64,000 nucleotides of DNA, from the NCBI RefSeq assembly GCF_000754805.1, contig NZ_KN150731.1:1-64000 (forward strand), in the 5' to 3' direction. Below are positions 16,643 to 25,522 of the stretch, in pieces; the stretch's first letter is position 1; each line of letters begins with the position of its first letter. Under the pieces are notes generated by a model that saw nothing but the letters and a program-made list of their open reading frames with translations, was not told where the DNA came from and made no database searches. The position numbers and the translations under genes were made by a program. Source of the DNA: Yersinia frederiksenii ATCC 33641 (lineage in GTDB: Bacteria; Pseudomonadota; Gammaproteobacteria; Enterobacterales; Enterobacteriaceae).

Positions 16643-17698
16643 TTAACCTTCTGCTGGGACGGAGAAATCACCGAATTCAATGTTTTCAATGAATGCCACG
16701 CAGCCAAAATCCTCAACCACATAGGCTTCATTGACCGACTCATAGTTTTCAATGCGATCCCGCTTTGGATTGTCGATGATTGAACGGCGGCGGGTGCCGT
16801 CTTGCCAGTAGATAGACAAGTTATCCAAGCGAGTGATCAAGATGGCATTCGCCGGGAAAGACGGTGCGCGCACGGCGGGCTGACCGCCAACACGTTTCTG
16901 GCTGATAATTAAATCGGCCGCCAATGCTTCGGTGTTCGGCTGTTCTTTATTGACGATCGGAAAGTATTTATCTGCCAGTAACTGACGGCCCACAATGGCG
17001 ACCAGTTCGGTATCCTCTTGGAACCACGGTTGGATCATCTCATCAGTGGCCGCCATCACCAGCGCATCCAGATTATGGAAGTCGCCGCCTTTGCCGATGC
17101 GGATTTTCGGCGAGATAACAGCACCCTGCTCATCAACCACTTTATCCATCACCTGGCTGGGTGCATTGTCTCGAATACTTTGCAGCCAACCGATATTGAC
17201 GTCTTGCAAGAGCATATTGACGGTGTGATCAGAGGTTTTCGCGCGATGCGTACCGTTAAAACCGATCATGATGCGATCAAGCGCCTGACGCTTCACAATG
17301 GCATCACGAATACGGGTCTGGAAATCGGGAAACTTAGACCACATGTCTAACTTCTGATAAGGCAATGCGGTGTCAAAGTTGGTTTGGGTGCAATTGTAGC
17401 GAGTGCCATCTAAGCCGCTCGGATCAGAGGCTTCACGTTCTTTCAGGCTGGTATCGGTGGTACTGGCAATCGGGCGTTCGATACCCAAACCGACCTTTTC
17501 ACCCTCTTTCTCATCCACCGGGTACATGTTAATTTTTAACAGAAAAGCGCTGCTTTCCTGCTGTTTTGTTTCCAGTTTTTGCGCAATGGATGGCTCAACG
17601 GTAAATTTCGCGCTGATATCCTCTTTGCTGTCCAAATTATTCAATCGGGCAACTTGCTGTAAAAACTGGTTGTACTGAAATCGGGTCGTTTTTTTCAT
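16643..17698 (-). CDS. N: Major capsid protein precursor gpN
   Basis: 351 residues (P2 N 357). The N-terminal ~30 residues contain the region normally removed by the gpO protease. Family motif RDAIVKRQALDRIMIGFNGT lies near residue 137. It assembles with the gpO scaffold into procapsids. It is the most strongly expressed late gene in P2; CTAAGGATT upstream offers only a modest ribosome site here. Confidence 0.95.
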   Translation of the reverse strand: MKKTTRFQYNQFLQQVARLNNLDSKEDISAKFTVEPSIAQKLETKQQESSAFLLKINMYPVDEKEGEKVGLGIERPIASTTDTSLKEREASDPSGLDGTRYNCTQTNFDTALPYQKLDMWSKFPDFQTRIRDAIVKRQALDRIMIGFNGTHRAKTSDHTVNMLLQDVNIGWLQSIRDNAPSQVMDKVVDEQGAVISPKIRIGKGGDFHNLDALVMAATDEMIQPWFQEDTELVAIVGRQLLADKYFPIVNKEQPNTEALAADLIISQKRVGGQPAVRAPSFPANAILITRLDNLSIYWQDGTRRRSIIDNPKRDRIENYESVNEAYVVEDFGCVAFIENIEFGDFSVPAEG

Positions 17699-17734
17699 GT
17701 GAAATTAAATCCTTAACGTAGCAAGCGGGCTGAC

Positions 17735-18547
17735 TTAGCAATCCGTCAGAATGGCGCTGTCATTGCCGGTTGATGGTTCGCGCTGGGAGAAACTGCGATC
17801 TGTATTGCTGAGCGTGGTTTTTAACGTGGCAAGCTCTTGATTTGTCGCATCGCTGGCCGCTTTGAGGTCGGTAAATTTCTGTTCCAAGGCGGTAAGGGCG
17901 CTAAATTTCCCCTCAACTTGCTGCGCAACCAACTCAACCGCCTGATGCACATCGTTGAACTGCGCATCATCACCGGTCTGTTTTTTGGTGAACATGGTTT
18001 TGATAGTGGTTAGCAGGTTGGTTTTGGGTTCCTGCTCGGCTTCAAATTCCAGATTAATTTCGGTGGCTTCGGTAAAAATGGCGTCCGACTGGCTTTTGCG
18101 TGATGCCAGCGGGCTATGCTCGCTCTGCGCGCAGAATGTCAGCATTTCAGCGCCTAATGAGGCGGGAACATCGGTAAAACCGATGCCGGTCAAATAGGCT
18201 TTGCCGGTATCAGCAAACTTCTCAATATATTCAATGCTGGAATAAACCTTTTGCCGCGCCTGACGCAGTTTTACCAGATCGTCGGTGGCATCGACCTGAA
18301 CAAGCAGCGCTAATTTACCTTTCAGTGGCCCGTCTGCGATTTCCTCATACTTGGCCGCCGTGATATCGCCATAAGCGCGGAACTGGCTATCAGGCAACAC
18401 ACTCTTGATGTGTTCCAGATTGGCGCGCGAACCACGAAATGCCGGGTTGTAGCTTTCAGCCATTTCAATAATGTGTGCGCGTGGCACATGGCGGCCATCA
18501 CTGGTTGCCCCCTCAACGACGGCACGGAAAAACTTGGATATTGGCAT
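17735..18547 (-). CDS. O: Capsid scaffold and protease gpO
   Basis: 270 residues from ATG at 18547 (MPISKFFRAVVEG), near P2 gpO (284). An upstream in-frame stretch of 50 codons crosses the divergent promoter and is rejected. The N-terminal serine protease domain has Asp17, His46 (NLEHIK) and Ser104 (VYSSIEY) in the positions of the P2 triad. The C-terminal ~90 residues form a coiled-coil scaffold (DVHQAVELVAQQVEGK). It directs capsid size and cleaves N, itself and the portal. Confidence 0.94.
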   Translation of the reverse strand: MPISKFFRAVVEGATSDGRHVPRAHIIEMAESYNPAFRGSRANLEHIKSVLPDSQFRAYGDITAAKYEEIADGPLKGKLALLVQVDATDDLVKLRQARQKVYSSIEYIEKFADTGKAYLTGIGFTDVPASLGAEMLTFCAQSEHSPLASRKSQSDAIFTEATEINLEFEAEQEPKTNLLTTIKTMFTKKQTGDDAQFNDVHQAVELVAQQVEGKFSALTALEQKFTDLKAASDATNQELATLKTTLSNTDRSFSQREPSTGNDSAILTDC

Positions 18548-18576
18548 GTGATTGATCCCGGTCTGATTCGATAGTA

Positions 18577-18688
18577 GTGACCTATGTTGGCGACCAGCGA
18601 CCAACGGAACAATCAGGCGCTCTTGTGCTATGGCTGGCACAAGGTGTAATGCGGGAGGGAGAGGGTGTGGATAGGTAGCCTTGCGGTA
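18577..18688. promoter_or_regulatory. Divergent late promoters PO and PP sharing one Ogr box
   Basis: A single TGT-N12-ACA at 18624-18641 is centred at 18632.5. Fifty-five bases to either side give predicted starts near 18578 (O, leader ~30 bases) and 18688 (P, leader ~28 bases). The spacer ends in TGGC like the other two boxes. One box could serve both promoters. Confidence 0.8.
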
Positions 18689-18715
18689 ATTGAGCAATAA
18701 AACAGGCTATTTCAC

Positions 18716-20479
18716 ATGGAAATCTCTTCTATCAATGCCGATTTAGATCCCCGCCGTCAAGCCATGTATCTGTATTGGCAAGGGCTGCGCATCGCCCGAA
18801 TTGCGGAAATGATCGGTGAGAAAGCGGTCACGGTACACAGTTGGAAGCGCCGCGACAAGTGGGACGCTTACGGGCCGCTGGATCAGATGCAACTGACCAC
18901 GGCGGCGGAATATTGCCGCCTGATAATGAAGCCTGTCAAGGAAGCCAAAGACTACAAAGAGATTGATTTGCTGGGCCGACAGGCTGAGCGTCACGCCCGC
19001 ATTGGTAAATACAATGATGGTGGTAACGAGGCCGTCCTTAATCCCAATATTGAAAACCGCAACAGTGGCACGCGTAAAGCCGCGCAAAAAAATGTATTCA
19101 GCGAGGCGCAGATTGCCAAACTGAAAGATATTTTCAATGAATCTATGTTCGGTTATCAGCGCAACTGGTATGAAGCTGGTTTGTCACCTGATTTTCGTAT
19201 CCGTAATTTGCTCAAATCCCGCCAGATAGGAGCAACCTACTTTTTCTCATGGGAAGCTCTGTTGGATGCGCTCGACACCGGCCGCAACCAAATGTTTGTT
19301 TCGGCCTCCAAAGCGCAGGCGCACCAGTTCAAAAACTATATTGTTGCCGCGGCGCGCCAGGTGGATGTTGATTTGCGCGGTGAGGTAATTATTTTACCCA
19401 ATGGCGCGGAAATGCACTTTCTCGGCACCAATGCCAGCACCGCGCAGGGCCGTCCCGGCAATCTTTATCTGGATGAATATTTTTGGATCCCCGGCTTTCA
19501 GAAGCTGCGCCGCGCTGCATCGGGCATGGCCTCGCAAAAAAGATACCGCTCCACCTATTTTTCTACGCCATCCAGCACGTCACATGAGGCTTACCCGTTC
19601 TGGGCTGGCACCTTATTTAACAAGGGAAAGGCTAAAGATAAGCGCATTGAAATTGACGTCAGTTACCCACGGCTGGCCGCTGGACGGTTGTGTGAGGATA
19701 AGCAGTACCGCCAGATTGTCACCATTGAAGATGCCCTGAAAGGGGGTTGTGACCTGTTTGATATTGATGAATTACGCAATGAAAACAGTGATGAAGATTT
19801 TGAAAACCTGTTTATGTGCGGCTTTATTGACGATAACGCCTCCACCTTCAAGCTGGCCGAAATGCAGCGTTGCATGGTGGATAGCTGGGAAAAATGGTCA
19901 GACGTTAAATTACTGGCACTGCGCCCGTTTGGTGACCGGCCGGTGTGGATTGGTTACGACCCGGCCAGCACCGGCGACAGTGCCGGTTGTGCCGTCATAG
20001 CCCCGCCAGTGGTGGCGGGCGGTAAATTCAGGGTGTTAGAGCGCCACCAGTGGAAAGGCATGGATTTTGCTGACCAGGCCAGCAATATCAAAAAGATCAC
20101 CGAGCGCTATAACGTCACTTACATCGGTATTGATGATACCGGGCTGGGCCGTTCCGTTACGCAATTAGTGCGGCAATTCTTCCCGGCAGTTAACGCCATT
20201 CACTACAGCTTAGAAATGAAAGCCGACCTGATTTATAAAGCAAAAAATATCATTCAAGGCGGCCGCCTGGAGTTTGACGCGGGCTGCATTGATATCGCCA
20301 CTGCGTTTATGTCTATCCGTAAAACCATGACCGCCAGCGGCCGCAACGCCACCTTTGTGACTGACCGCTCCAAAGACGTCAGTCACGGTGATGTGGCGTG
20401 GGCCATTATGCACGCCTTATTCCATGAGCCTCTTGAAGGCATTAACAGCAATAACACCAGTGTGATGGAGATCTATTAA
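18716..20479 (+). CDS. P: Terminase large subunit gpP (ATPase/nuclease)
   Basis: 587 residues (P2 P 590). An N-terminal helix-turn-helix (residues 15-45, ending HSWKRRDKW) precedes the ATPase with a Walker A-like LKSRQIGAT near residue 165, Walker B LYLDEYFW near 250 and the coupling motif FSTPSS near 283. A C-terminal RNase-H-like nuclease has YDPAST near 415 and YIGIDDTGLG near 465. It packages DNA and, with gpM, cuts cos. Its TAA overlaps the ATG of the next gene by one base. A reduced paralogue of its ATPase domain follows directly. Confidence 0.96.
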   Translation: MEISSINADLDPRRQAMYLYWQGLRIARIAEMIGEKAVTVHSWKRRDKWDAYGPLDQMQLTTAAEYCRLIMKPVKEAKDYKEIDLLGRQAERHARIGKYNDGGNEAVLNPNIENRNSGTRKAAQKNVFSEAQIAKLKDIFNESMFGYQRNWYEAGLSPDFRIRNLLKSRQIGATYFFSWEALLDALDTGRNQMFVSASKAQAHQFKNYIVAAARQVDVDLRGEVIILPNGAEMHFLGTNASTAQGRPGNLYLDEYFWIPGFQKLRRAASGMASQKRYRSTYFSTPSSTSHEAYPFWAGTLFNKGKAKDKRIEIDVSYPRLAAGRLCEDKQYRQIVTIEDALKGGCDLFDIDELRNENSDEDFENLFMCGFIDDNASTFKLAEMQRCMVDSWEKWSDVKLLALRPFGDRPVWIGYDPASTGDSAGCAVIAPPVVAGGKFRVLERHQWKGMDFADQASNIKKITERYNVTYIGIDDTGLGRSVTQLVRQFFPAVNAIHYSLEMKADLIYKAKNIIQGGRLEFDAGCIDIATAFMSIRKTMTASGRNATFVTDRSKDVSHGDVAWAIMHALFHEPLEGINSNNTSVMEIY

Positions 20480-21204
20480 TGAAATATGCTTGTTTTGATG
20501 AAACTAATACTGAGCACCTAAAATACTGGATGCATATGTGGGCCTTTAATCATCAGCGCGAATGGTATAAGGCTGGCATTGATAATCGCACACGGAATAT
20601 CACTAAAACTCGGCTGGCGGGGGCGGATCTGTTCTTTGCTCTTGAGGGATTGATTGATGCCCTGGAGACTGGCCGTGACCAAATCTATTTTAGCGCAGGG
20701 GAAGAGACTGAGAGTGCAGCGTGGCAATATATCCTTACCTGGATGGCTGTAGGTAAACTTGCCGTGACAGATTCTTGTAGGGATGAGTTCAATGAAGTGA
20801 ACTTTATACGCTTGAATAACGGTGCGCAGATCAGCTTTCTTAATGAAAAATCACTTGCTGCGGGATATTCCGGCAATGTCTATGTGAGTGAATACGCCTG
20901 GGCGGATAATCCAGACAGATTATTAAAAGTGGCCGATGGTATATCCATGCATAAGCGCCACCGCCGCACGTACTATACGACGCCATCCCCTAGCGTCGCT
21001 GCGTTTACACTTTGGCAACAAGCGCTAGAGAACGATCGCCAATGGAGCCAAATTGTCACCATTGAAGATATCGCCGGTAACGGATGCTTATACAGCCCGG
21101 AAGATATTGTCAGACTCAGGGGAGAAATGAGCGAACTCGAATTTGCCATGCTTTACATGTGCCAATGGCCGACGCGGGCAGTTAATCAAGGGGCCGCACT
21201 ATGA
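20479..21204 (+). CDS. Truncated, Walker-defective paralogue of the gpP ATPase domain
   Basis: 241 residues that align along their whole length with residues ~135-370 of gpP: QREWYKAG against QRNWYEAG, LIDALETGRDQIYFSA against LLDALDTGRNQMFVSA, QIVTIED in both, LYMCQW against LFMCGF. The N-terminal helix-turn-helix and C-terminal nuclease are missing. Walker A KSRQIGAT has become KTRLAGAD and Walker B YLDEY has become YVSEY, so ATP hydrolysis is unlikely; the TTPSP coupling motif survives. It overlaps P by one base and Q by four (ATGA), so it is translated with them. P2 has no gene here. Possible roles (inference): terminase assembly partner, packaging regulator, or dominant-negative decoy against other phages. 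Confidence 0.85.
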   Translation: MKYACFDETNTEHLKYWMHMWAFNHQREWYKAGIDNRTRNITKTRLAGADLFFALEGLIDALETGRDQIYFSAGEETESAAWQYILTWMAVGKLAVTDSCRDEFNEVNFIRLNNGAQISFLNEKSLAAGYSGNVYVSEYAWADNPDRLLKVADGISMHKRHRRTYYTTPSPSVAAFTLWQQALENDRQWSQIVTIEDIAGNGCLYSPEDIVRLRGEMSELEFAMLYMCQWPTRAVNQGAAL

Positions 21205-22232
21205 GTCGTAAACAGCGAAATAAACGTAATACTGCGGCAATGGTAAAAAGTACCGCACCACAAGCCGAAGCGTTTACTTTTGACGACCCGATCCCGATGA
21301 TGGACAGGCGCGATATTCTGGATTATCTGGAATGTGCGGTTATGGATCGTTGGTATGAGCCACCGGTGTCCTTTAATGGGCTGGCGAAATCCTTTCGCGC
21401 GGCGGTACATCATAGCTCACCTATCTACATGAAACGTAATGTATTGGTTAGCTTGTTTGAGCCGCACCGGCTGCTATCCAAGCAGGATTTTAGCCGTTAT
21501 GCGCTGGATTTTTTGGTGTTCGCCAACTCATTTTTAGAGGCCCGTTATAACCGGTTGGGCGGCATAATGAAACTGGTACCCAGCCCAGCCAAATACACCC
21601 GCCGGGGGGTGGAAACGGACACATATTGGTATGTCTCATCCTATGCGAACCCGCACCCGTTTGAAGCCAATAGCGTTTTTCATCTGCTCGACCCGGATAT
21701 TAATCAGGAGATCTACGGCGTTCCTGAATATCTCGCCTCGTTAAACTCGACCTGGCTCAATGAAGCCGCGACACTATTTCGCCGTAAATACTATCTCAAT
21801 GGCAGTCACGCCGGATTTATCCTGTATATGAATGATGCCGCCCATAAGCAGGAGGATATCGACGCCTTACGCAAGGCATTGAAAGAGTCCAAAGGGCCGG
21901 GCAACTTCCGCAATTTGTTTATGTATGCCCCAGCGGGTAAAAAGGACGGTATCCAAGTGATCCCGCTGGCAGAAGTGGCCGCCAAAGATGAATTTATGAA
22001 CATTAAGAACACCACTCGCGACGATCAGCTTGCTATGCAGCGAGTGCCGCCTCAATTGATGGGGATCCTACCGAATAATACCGGCGGTTTTGGTGATGTG
22101 GAAAAAGCCGCGCGGGTATTTGCCATCAATGAATTAGCACCATTACAAGAACGGCTAATGGAATTAAATAATTGGGTGGGAGAGGAAGTTATCAGATTTA
22201 AACCTTATGAGTTACTCGCCAAACAAGAATAA
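21201..22232 (+). CDS. Q: Portal protein gpQ
   Basis: 343 residues (P2 Q 344). The family core includes DPDINQEIYGVPEYL near residue 165-180 and the QRVPPQLMGILPNNTGGFGD block near residue 275-295. Twelve subunits form the channel through which gpP pumps DNA. It is coupled by ATGA to the terminase paralogue rather than directly to P as in P2. A terminator follows 20 bases after the stop. Confidence 0.95.
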   Translation: MSRKQRNKRNTAAMVKSTAPQAEAFTFDDPIPMMDRRDILDYLECAVMDRWYEPPVSFNGLAKSFRAAVHHSSPIYMKRNVLVSLFEPHRLLSKQDFSRYALDFLVFANSFLEARYNRLGGIMKLVPSPAKYTRRGVETDTYWYVSSYANPHPFEANSVFHLLDPDINQEIYGVPEYLASLNSTWLNEAATLFRRKYYLNGSHAGFILYMNDAAHKQEDIDALRKALKESKGPGNFRNLFMYAPAGKKDGIQVIPLAEVAAKDEFMNIKNTTRDDQLAMQRVPPQLMGILPNNTGGFGDVEKAARVFAINELAPLQERLMELNNWVGEEVIRFKPYELLAKQE

Positions 22233-22252
22233 ATCCACTTTATGCATATGCT

Positions 22253-22274
22253 AACCGCCTTTTGGCGGTTTTTG
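22253..22274 (+). terminator. Terminator of the P-Q operon
   Basis: AACCGCC pairs with GGCGGTT around a TTTT loop and is followed by TTTTTG. It lies 20 bases after the portal stop codon. Confidence 0.85.
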
Positions 22275-23093
22275 CATTTATATGCACATGAAAAATTCAA
22301 TTAGCGGCCTTTTTATTTCAGCAACGACGAATTGTGTCAGTCACAATAACTAAAAATTAATTGCTTGTGACACGTCACAAGGCTCTTGATTTTATTTCTG
22401 TGCCATGTCACGATTTTAAAAGAGCAAGCCGCAACGGCCGCCGCAAAATTCAGTGATAATTGCTCAAATTGTTTAGTAAACTAACCTCAACATATCTGCA
22501 AGTTCAAAGCGCAATAATCCGCATGATTCTATTCACTCCCTAATCACTATCCAGACCGCGCCAATGCTGGGTTTTCAGTCTCTTTCTAAGTGCATAAAAA
22601 GTGAATATTTAGTCATTGCAGCGTGGGGGCGGGGGGGCACGCGCAGCGGGGTGTGGTCGGTGGTGTCACGCATCCTCATATGTGGCATAAATCACCCTGT
22701 ATACGCATGTGCTCAACCCTGCCTTTTCGACATAAAATGTGTATCATCGGAGGAGGAATAAAAAAGCGCCTCTCTGTGTGGCGTGGAGGCGCTTTTGTGT
22801 AGGGTGATTTTGAGGGTAAATTGAGTGACATCTTTATTTTATTCAAACTATCGCATATCTATTCATTTTTATATCTTATCTAATATTGTCGTGGTACACT
22901 ATCAGCACCCGCGCTATAGGGTGTCTAGCATCAGTTTCTTATAGTTTTACGTCTACATGCTCATGAGCTACACTGCTTAAAGGAAGTAGCCCAAATTTCT
23001 TTAATCTTAAAAAAACATCGCCATTGTGTGATTCATCTTCATTCTTGTGTAGCATGTAGAAGAAATTCAATAGGTAAAGGCTGAGACGGCGGA
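22275..23093. other. Non-coding stretch between portal and cargo genes; probable cos region
   Basis: No convincing gene in about 820 bases. In P2 the cohesive-end site lies just after Q, at this map position. Bases 22621-22656 form an extreme G-rich run (GGGGGCGGGGGGGCAC) whose pattern resembles the P2 cohesive end GGCGAGGCGGGGAAAGCAC, but by my reading on the opposite strand to the one P2 would predict. I regard cos here as likely by position and unproven by sequence. Confidence 0.4.
22762..22796. terminator. Strong hairpin, 11-bp perfect stem
   Basis: AAAAGCGCCTC pairs with GAGGCGCTTTT across 13 bases. A-rich on the left and T-rich on the right, so it could stop transcription in both directions. 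It separates the packaging/cos region from the cargo genes. Confidence 0.65.
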
Positions 23094-23960
23094 ATGCTAT
23101 ATAAATTCTTCTCTTTAAATGATAACTCTCTATCCTCCTTATATAATTCTTCCCTCTGGTTCTCAAAGGTCTGTGATTTCAATGATCCATTTGAGGGACA
23201 GGTTAAAATAATAGATGGAGAGCTGACAGATTCTAATATGGTTAAATTGATTAAAGTTATGAATTCATCAGGAGGGTTGAATAGGTTTCTGAATTTAAAA
23301 AACTCTAATGAGACATTAGATGCACTCACAGAAATAATGATACTGAATAAAGGTGAAATACTTAAGAATGAAATTCTTAGGATAGCTAGGCATGCCTTTA
23401 ATACTGTTGTTGAGCGCTACACAAATGGCGGAGCTTGCTGCTTTGTTTCTGATGGAAATCAATCTAACGACTTGCTAAGCCCTTTAACAAGTAGGCTTAT
23501 GTGGGGACATTACGGTAATGGCCTTCGTGGGTTTGCATTGAAATTTAGAGATGACATTTTCTGTGATGTAAATAGTGAACTAAAAAAAGAAATGATTTCG
23601 GGGCCATATGAAATAGATTATATAAATGATTATCCGGTTGTTAATTTAGTTGAGTTATCTAACCAGCTTTATGTCGAAAAAAATGAACTTAAGGTGTTTA
23701 AACATATTGGTAAGTTAACTTCATCTAAAAATAAAGACTGGGAGTATGAGCAAGAAGTTAGATATATTTCAATGGAGGGGAACAGGCTTTTCAAGTACAA
23801 CCCTGAGCATATTGAATTACTTTGTATTGGTGAAAAAATGCCTAATTATCAAGTTAAGTGTTTATTATCAATTGCAAAGGAATTAGGAATAAAGAAAATT
23901 TGCAGAACAAAACTATCAAATGATAGTTATACAATAGGGTTAAATTACGAAGTTTATTAG
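23094..23960 (+). CDS. DUF2971 family protein
   Basis: 288 residues. The start MLYKFFSLNDNSLSSLYNSSLWFSKV and FNDPFEG near residue 36 are hallmarks of DUF2971; RLMWGHYGNGLRGFALKF (near 140) and WEYEQEVRYI (near 220) are also typical. The function of this family is not established. Base composition is clearly more AT-rich than the phage genes around it, a sign of separate origin. It sits in the slot where P2 carries tin/old and faces an Abi-alpha gene, so a defence role is a reasonable guess from context. Confidence 0.8.
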   Translation: MLYKFFSLNDNSLSSLYNSSLWFSKVCDFNDPFEGQVKIIDGELTDSNMVKLIKVMNSSGGLNRFLNLKNSNETLDALTEIMILNKGEILKNEILRIARHAFNTVVERYTNGGACCFVSDGNQSNDLLSPLTSRLMWGHYGNGLRGFALKFRDDIFCDVNSELKKEMISGPYEIDYINDYPVVNLVELSNQLYVEKNELKVFKHIGKLTSSKNKDWEYEQEVRYISMEGNRLFKYNPEHIELLCIGEKMPNYQVKCLLSIAKELGIKKICRTKLSNDSYTIGLNYEVY

Positions 23961-24095
23961 AAGAGTTTTGAATGTACTGACTAATACTTGAATTGAGGCT
24001 CTTGTTGAACTGAGCCAAAGCTAGTCTGACATTGGTTTTTATGCCAAACTAGGGACATTACTCAAATCACAATATGTTAATCAACAGGGAACAGA

Positions 24096-24815
24096 TCAAC
24101 TATCTGTAGATGGAATACAGGCTGAAACAAACAACTTGCCAAAATCAGTAAGGTGAATTTCACTAAAACAACGAATACCGGTCTGAACTCCATTCACAAA
24201 AATTGGATCTTGTTTTGTAACGGGCCATGTTACTAAAGAGAGTGATTCAAGATGAGAATAATATATCCCCATAGATTCCGGAGATAATAAATCGTCTAAC
24301 GGTATAGTCGAACTTTCAATTACTCTATTCTCAAGCCTATTTTCTTGTAAATTTAGATCCTGTGTATATACCTGATGAAAAGGTTCAACATCCAATTTAA
24401 GAAGCAACAAAGCCTCATCGCTGGTCAATTGTTTAATTATTTGCACAAATGATGGATGAACAAGCTCTACATACTTTTGGTCGGCAGATTTAAATAATAC
24501 CTCTTTGAATAAATCCCATAGAGGACTAGATTCTTTTATAAAACGCATAGATTCAATGGCTGGACCAGAAATCTCAGGAGCTACTTCGATTCTTCGAGAT
24601 TCAGGAATGCGTACATTCATTTCACGTAATAAACGTTCCAGACGATCCTGAAAGGTTGCAGCAATCTGTAATGGTGCAAGCAAAAGTCGAGCTGTTTTGA
24701 CTAAATCCGCGCCAACCTTACCCAGTTCTTTAAGTCCTGGAGAAAGCGCATCGTTGTATGTATTCTCAACAAGTTTAGAGTCAATAACGCTATTAATAAT
24801 CTTGCTATTATCCAT
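24096..24815 (-). CDS. Abi-alpha (DUF4393) family protein, copy 1
   Basis: 239 residues from ATG at 24815, which has GAGAGG upstream; an upstream start adding 11 residues is weaker. The Abi_alpha/DUF4393 pattern is visible: an N-terminal helix-rich segment, ISGPAIESMRFI near residue 85, and the core HPSFVQIIKQLTSDEALLL near 123-141. The product of 31851-32654 carries nearly the same core in the same prophage. The family is annotated as abortive infection alpha from lactococcal phage resistance. It converges on the DUF2971 gene, and its AT-rich composition suggests later acquisition. Confidence 0.8.
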   Translation of the reverse strand: MDNSKIINSVIDSKLVENTYNDALSPGLKELGKVGADLVKTARLLLAPLQIAATFQDRLERLLREMNVRIPESRRIEVAPEISGPAIESMRFIKESSPLWDLFKEVLFKSADQKYVELVHPSFVQIIKQLTSDEALLLLKLDVEPFHQVYTQDLNLQENRLENRVIESSTIPLDDLLSPESMGIYYSHLESLSLVTWPVTKQDPIFVNGVQTGIRCFSEIHLTDFGKLFVSACIPSTDS

Positions 24816-24848
24816 TTGTTGCCTCTCAATTGTTAACAAAATGTTCAC

Positions 24849-25165
24849 TCTTATCCTAGCAACTTCATCAGATTAACCAAACGATGAGTTACTAGACTGG
24901 TCTTAAACATGCGCCTGTAGAAAAAAACAAAAATCTGATTGCTATAGTCGCAGTGCACTTTGTATTGATCGAAAAATAGCAAATTCACGCCGTATTTCCA
25001 ACCAAATCATAAATCCAGTTAGCCACTTTTATCTCTTCATACATTGATGTTGTTAGATAAGGCCTTAGTCCGCATTCAGTCTTATGTTTTGATTTTGGGT
25101 TCGATGGGTACTGACTGTCATATCGACGTCAATTGCAAACTTTATCGAGACTATTTTTATATTTA
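24849..25165. other. Intergenic stretch without a supported gene
   Basis: About 317 AT-rich bases upstream of the Abi-alpha gene and after the small replication-operon genes. It should hold the Abi-alpha promoter, but I see no clear -35/-10 pair. Confidence 0.4.
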
Positions 25166-25522
25166 TCAATTGGATAAGTGGAGTATATCCAACATCAACC
25201 GCCTATACCCCAACGTCTGCCAACACTCCGCATCCCCCTGCAAGCAACAACCAGCCTTATCACCTGGCAGCGTATCCCCGCACCGTTTACAGCTACTTTT
25301 CTTCAATTCGGCAAGTTGCTTATGCAGTAACTTATTATCCTGGCGGATCAGGCTGGCTAAATACTCGGTCACCTCATAAGGTTGACGAGCAATGCGGCGC
25401 TGTTCGCATCCCTCCAGCACCATAGCCAATTCCTGTGCATCTAAACGCAGGGTAAGTGTAGTTATGCCTAATTCTTTATCACGCTGGCGTTGGGCGCGTT
25501 TACGGTCACTTGCTGTCGTCAT
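25166..25522 (-). CDS. Conserved P2-like phage protein with a cysteine cluster
   Basis: 118 residues. The first 60 residues (SDRKRAQRQRDKELG, then LTLRLDAQEL) look like a ribbon-helix-helix style DNA-binding segment. A C-terminal cysteine group CKRCGDTLPGDKAGCC near residue 77-92 suggests a metal site. It is the last gene of the replication operon and overlaps the gene before it by four bases. Similar proteins sit next to gene A in P2-like phages. Function unknown; a DNA-binding regulatory role is possible. Confidence 0.7.
   Translation of the reverse strand: MTTASDRKRAQRQRDKELGITTLTLRLDAQELAMVLEGCEQRRIARQPYEVTEYLASLIRQDNKLLHKQLAELKKSSCKRCGDTLPGDKAGCCLQGDAECWQTLGYRRLMLDILHLSN

Noticed and set aside
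22564-22761. 65-codon frame in the Q-to-cargo gap
   Set aside because: It runs through the G-rich run and has no good ribosome site; the translation looks random.
22253-22796. CRISPR or other repeat array near the GC-rich gap
   Set aside because: Only two unrelated hairpins and a G-run are present; no regularly spaced repeats.
24915-24930. CTGT-N8-ACAA upstream of the first Abi-alpha gene, a possible LexA box
   Set aside because: The right half-site is broken and the spacer is an A-run likely to match by chance.
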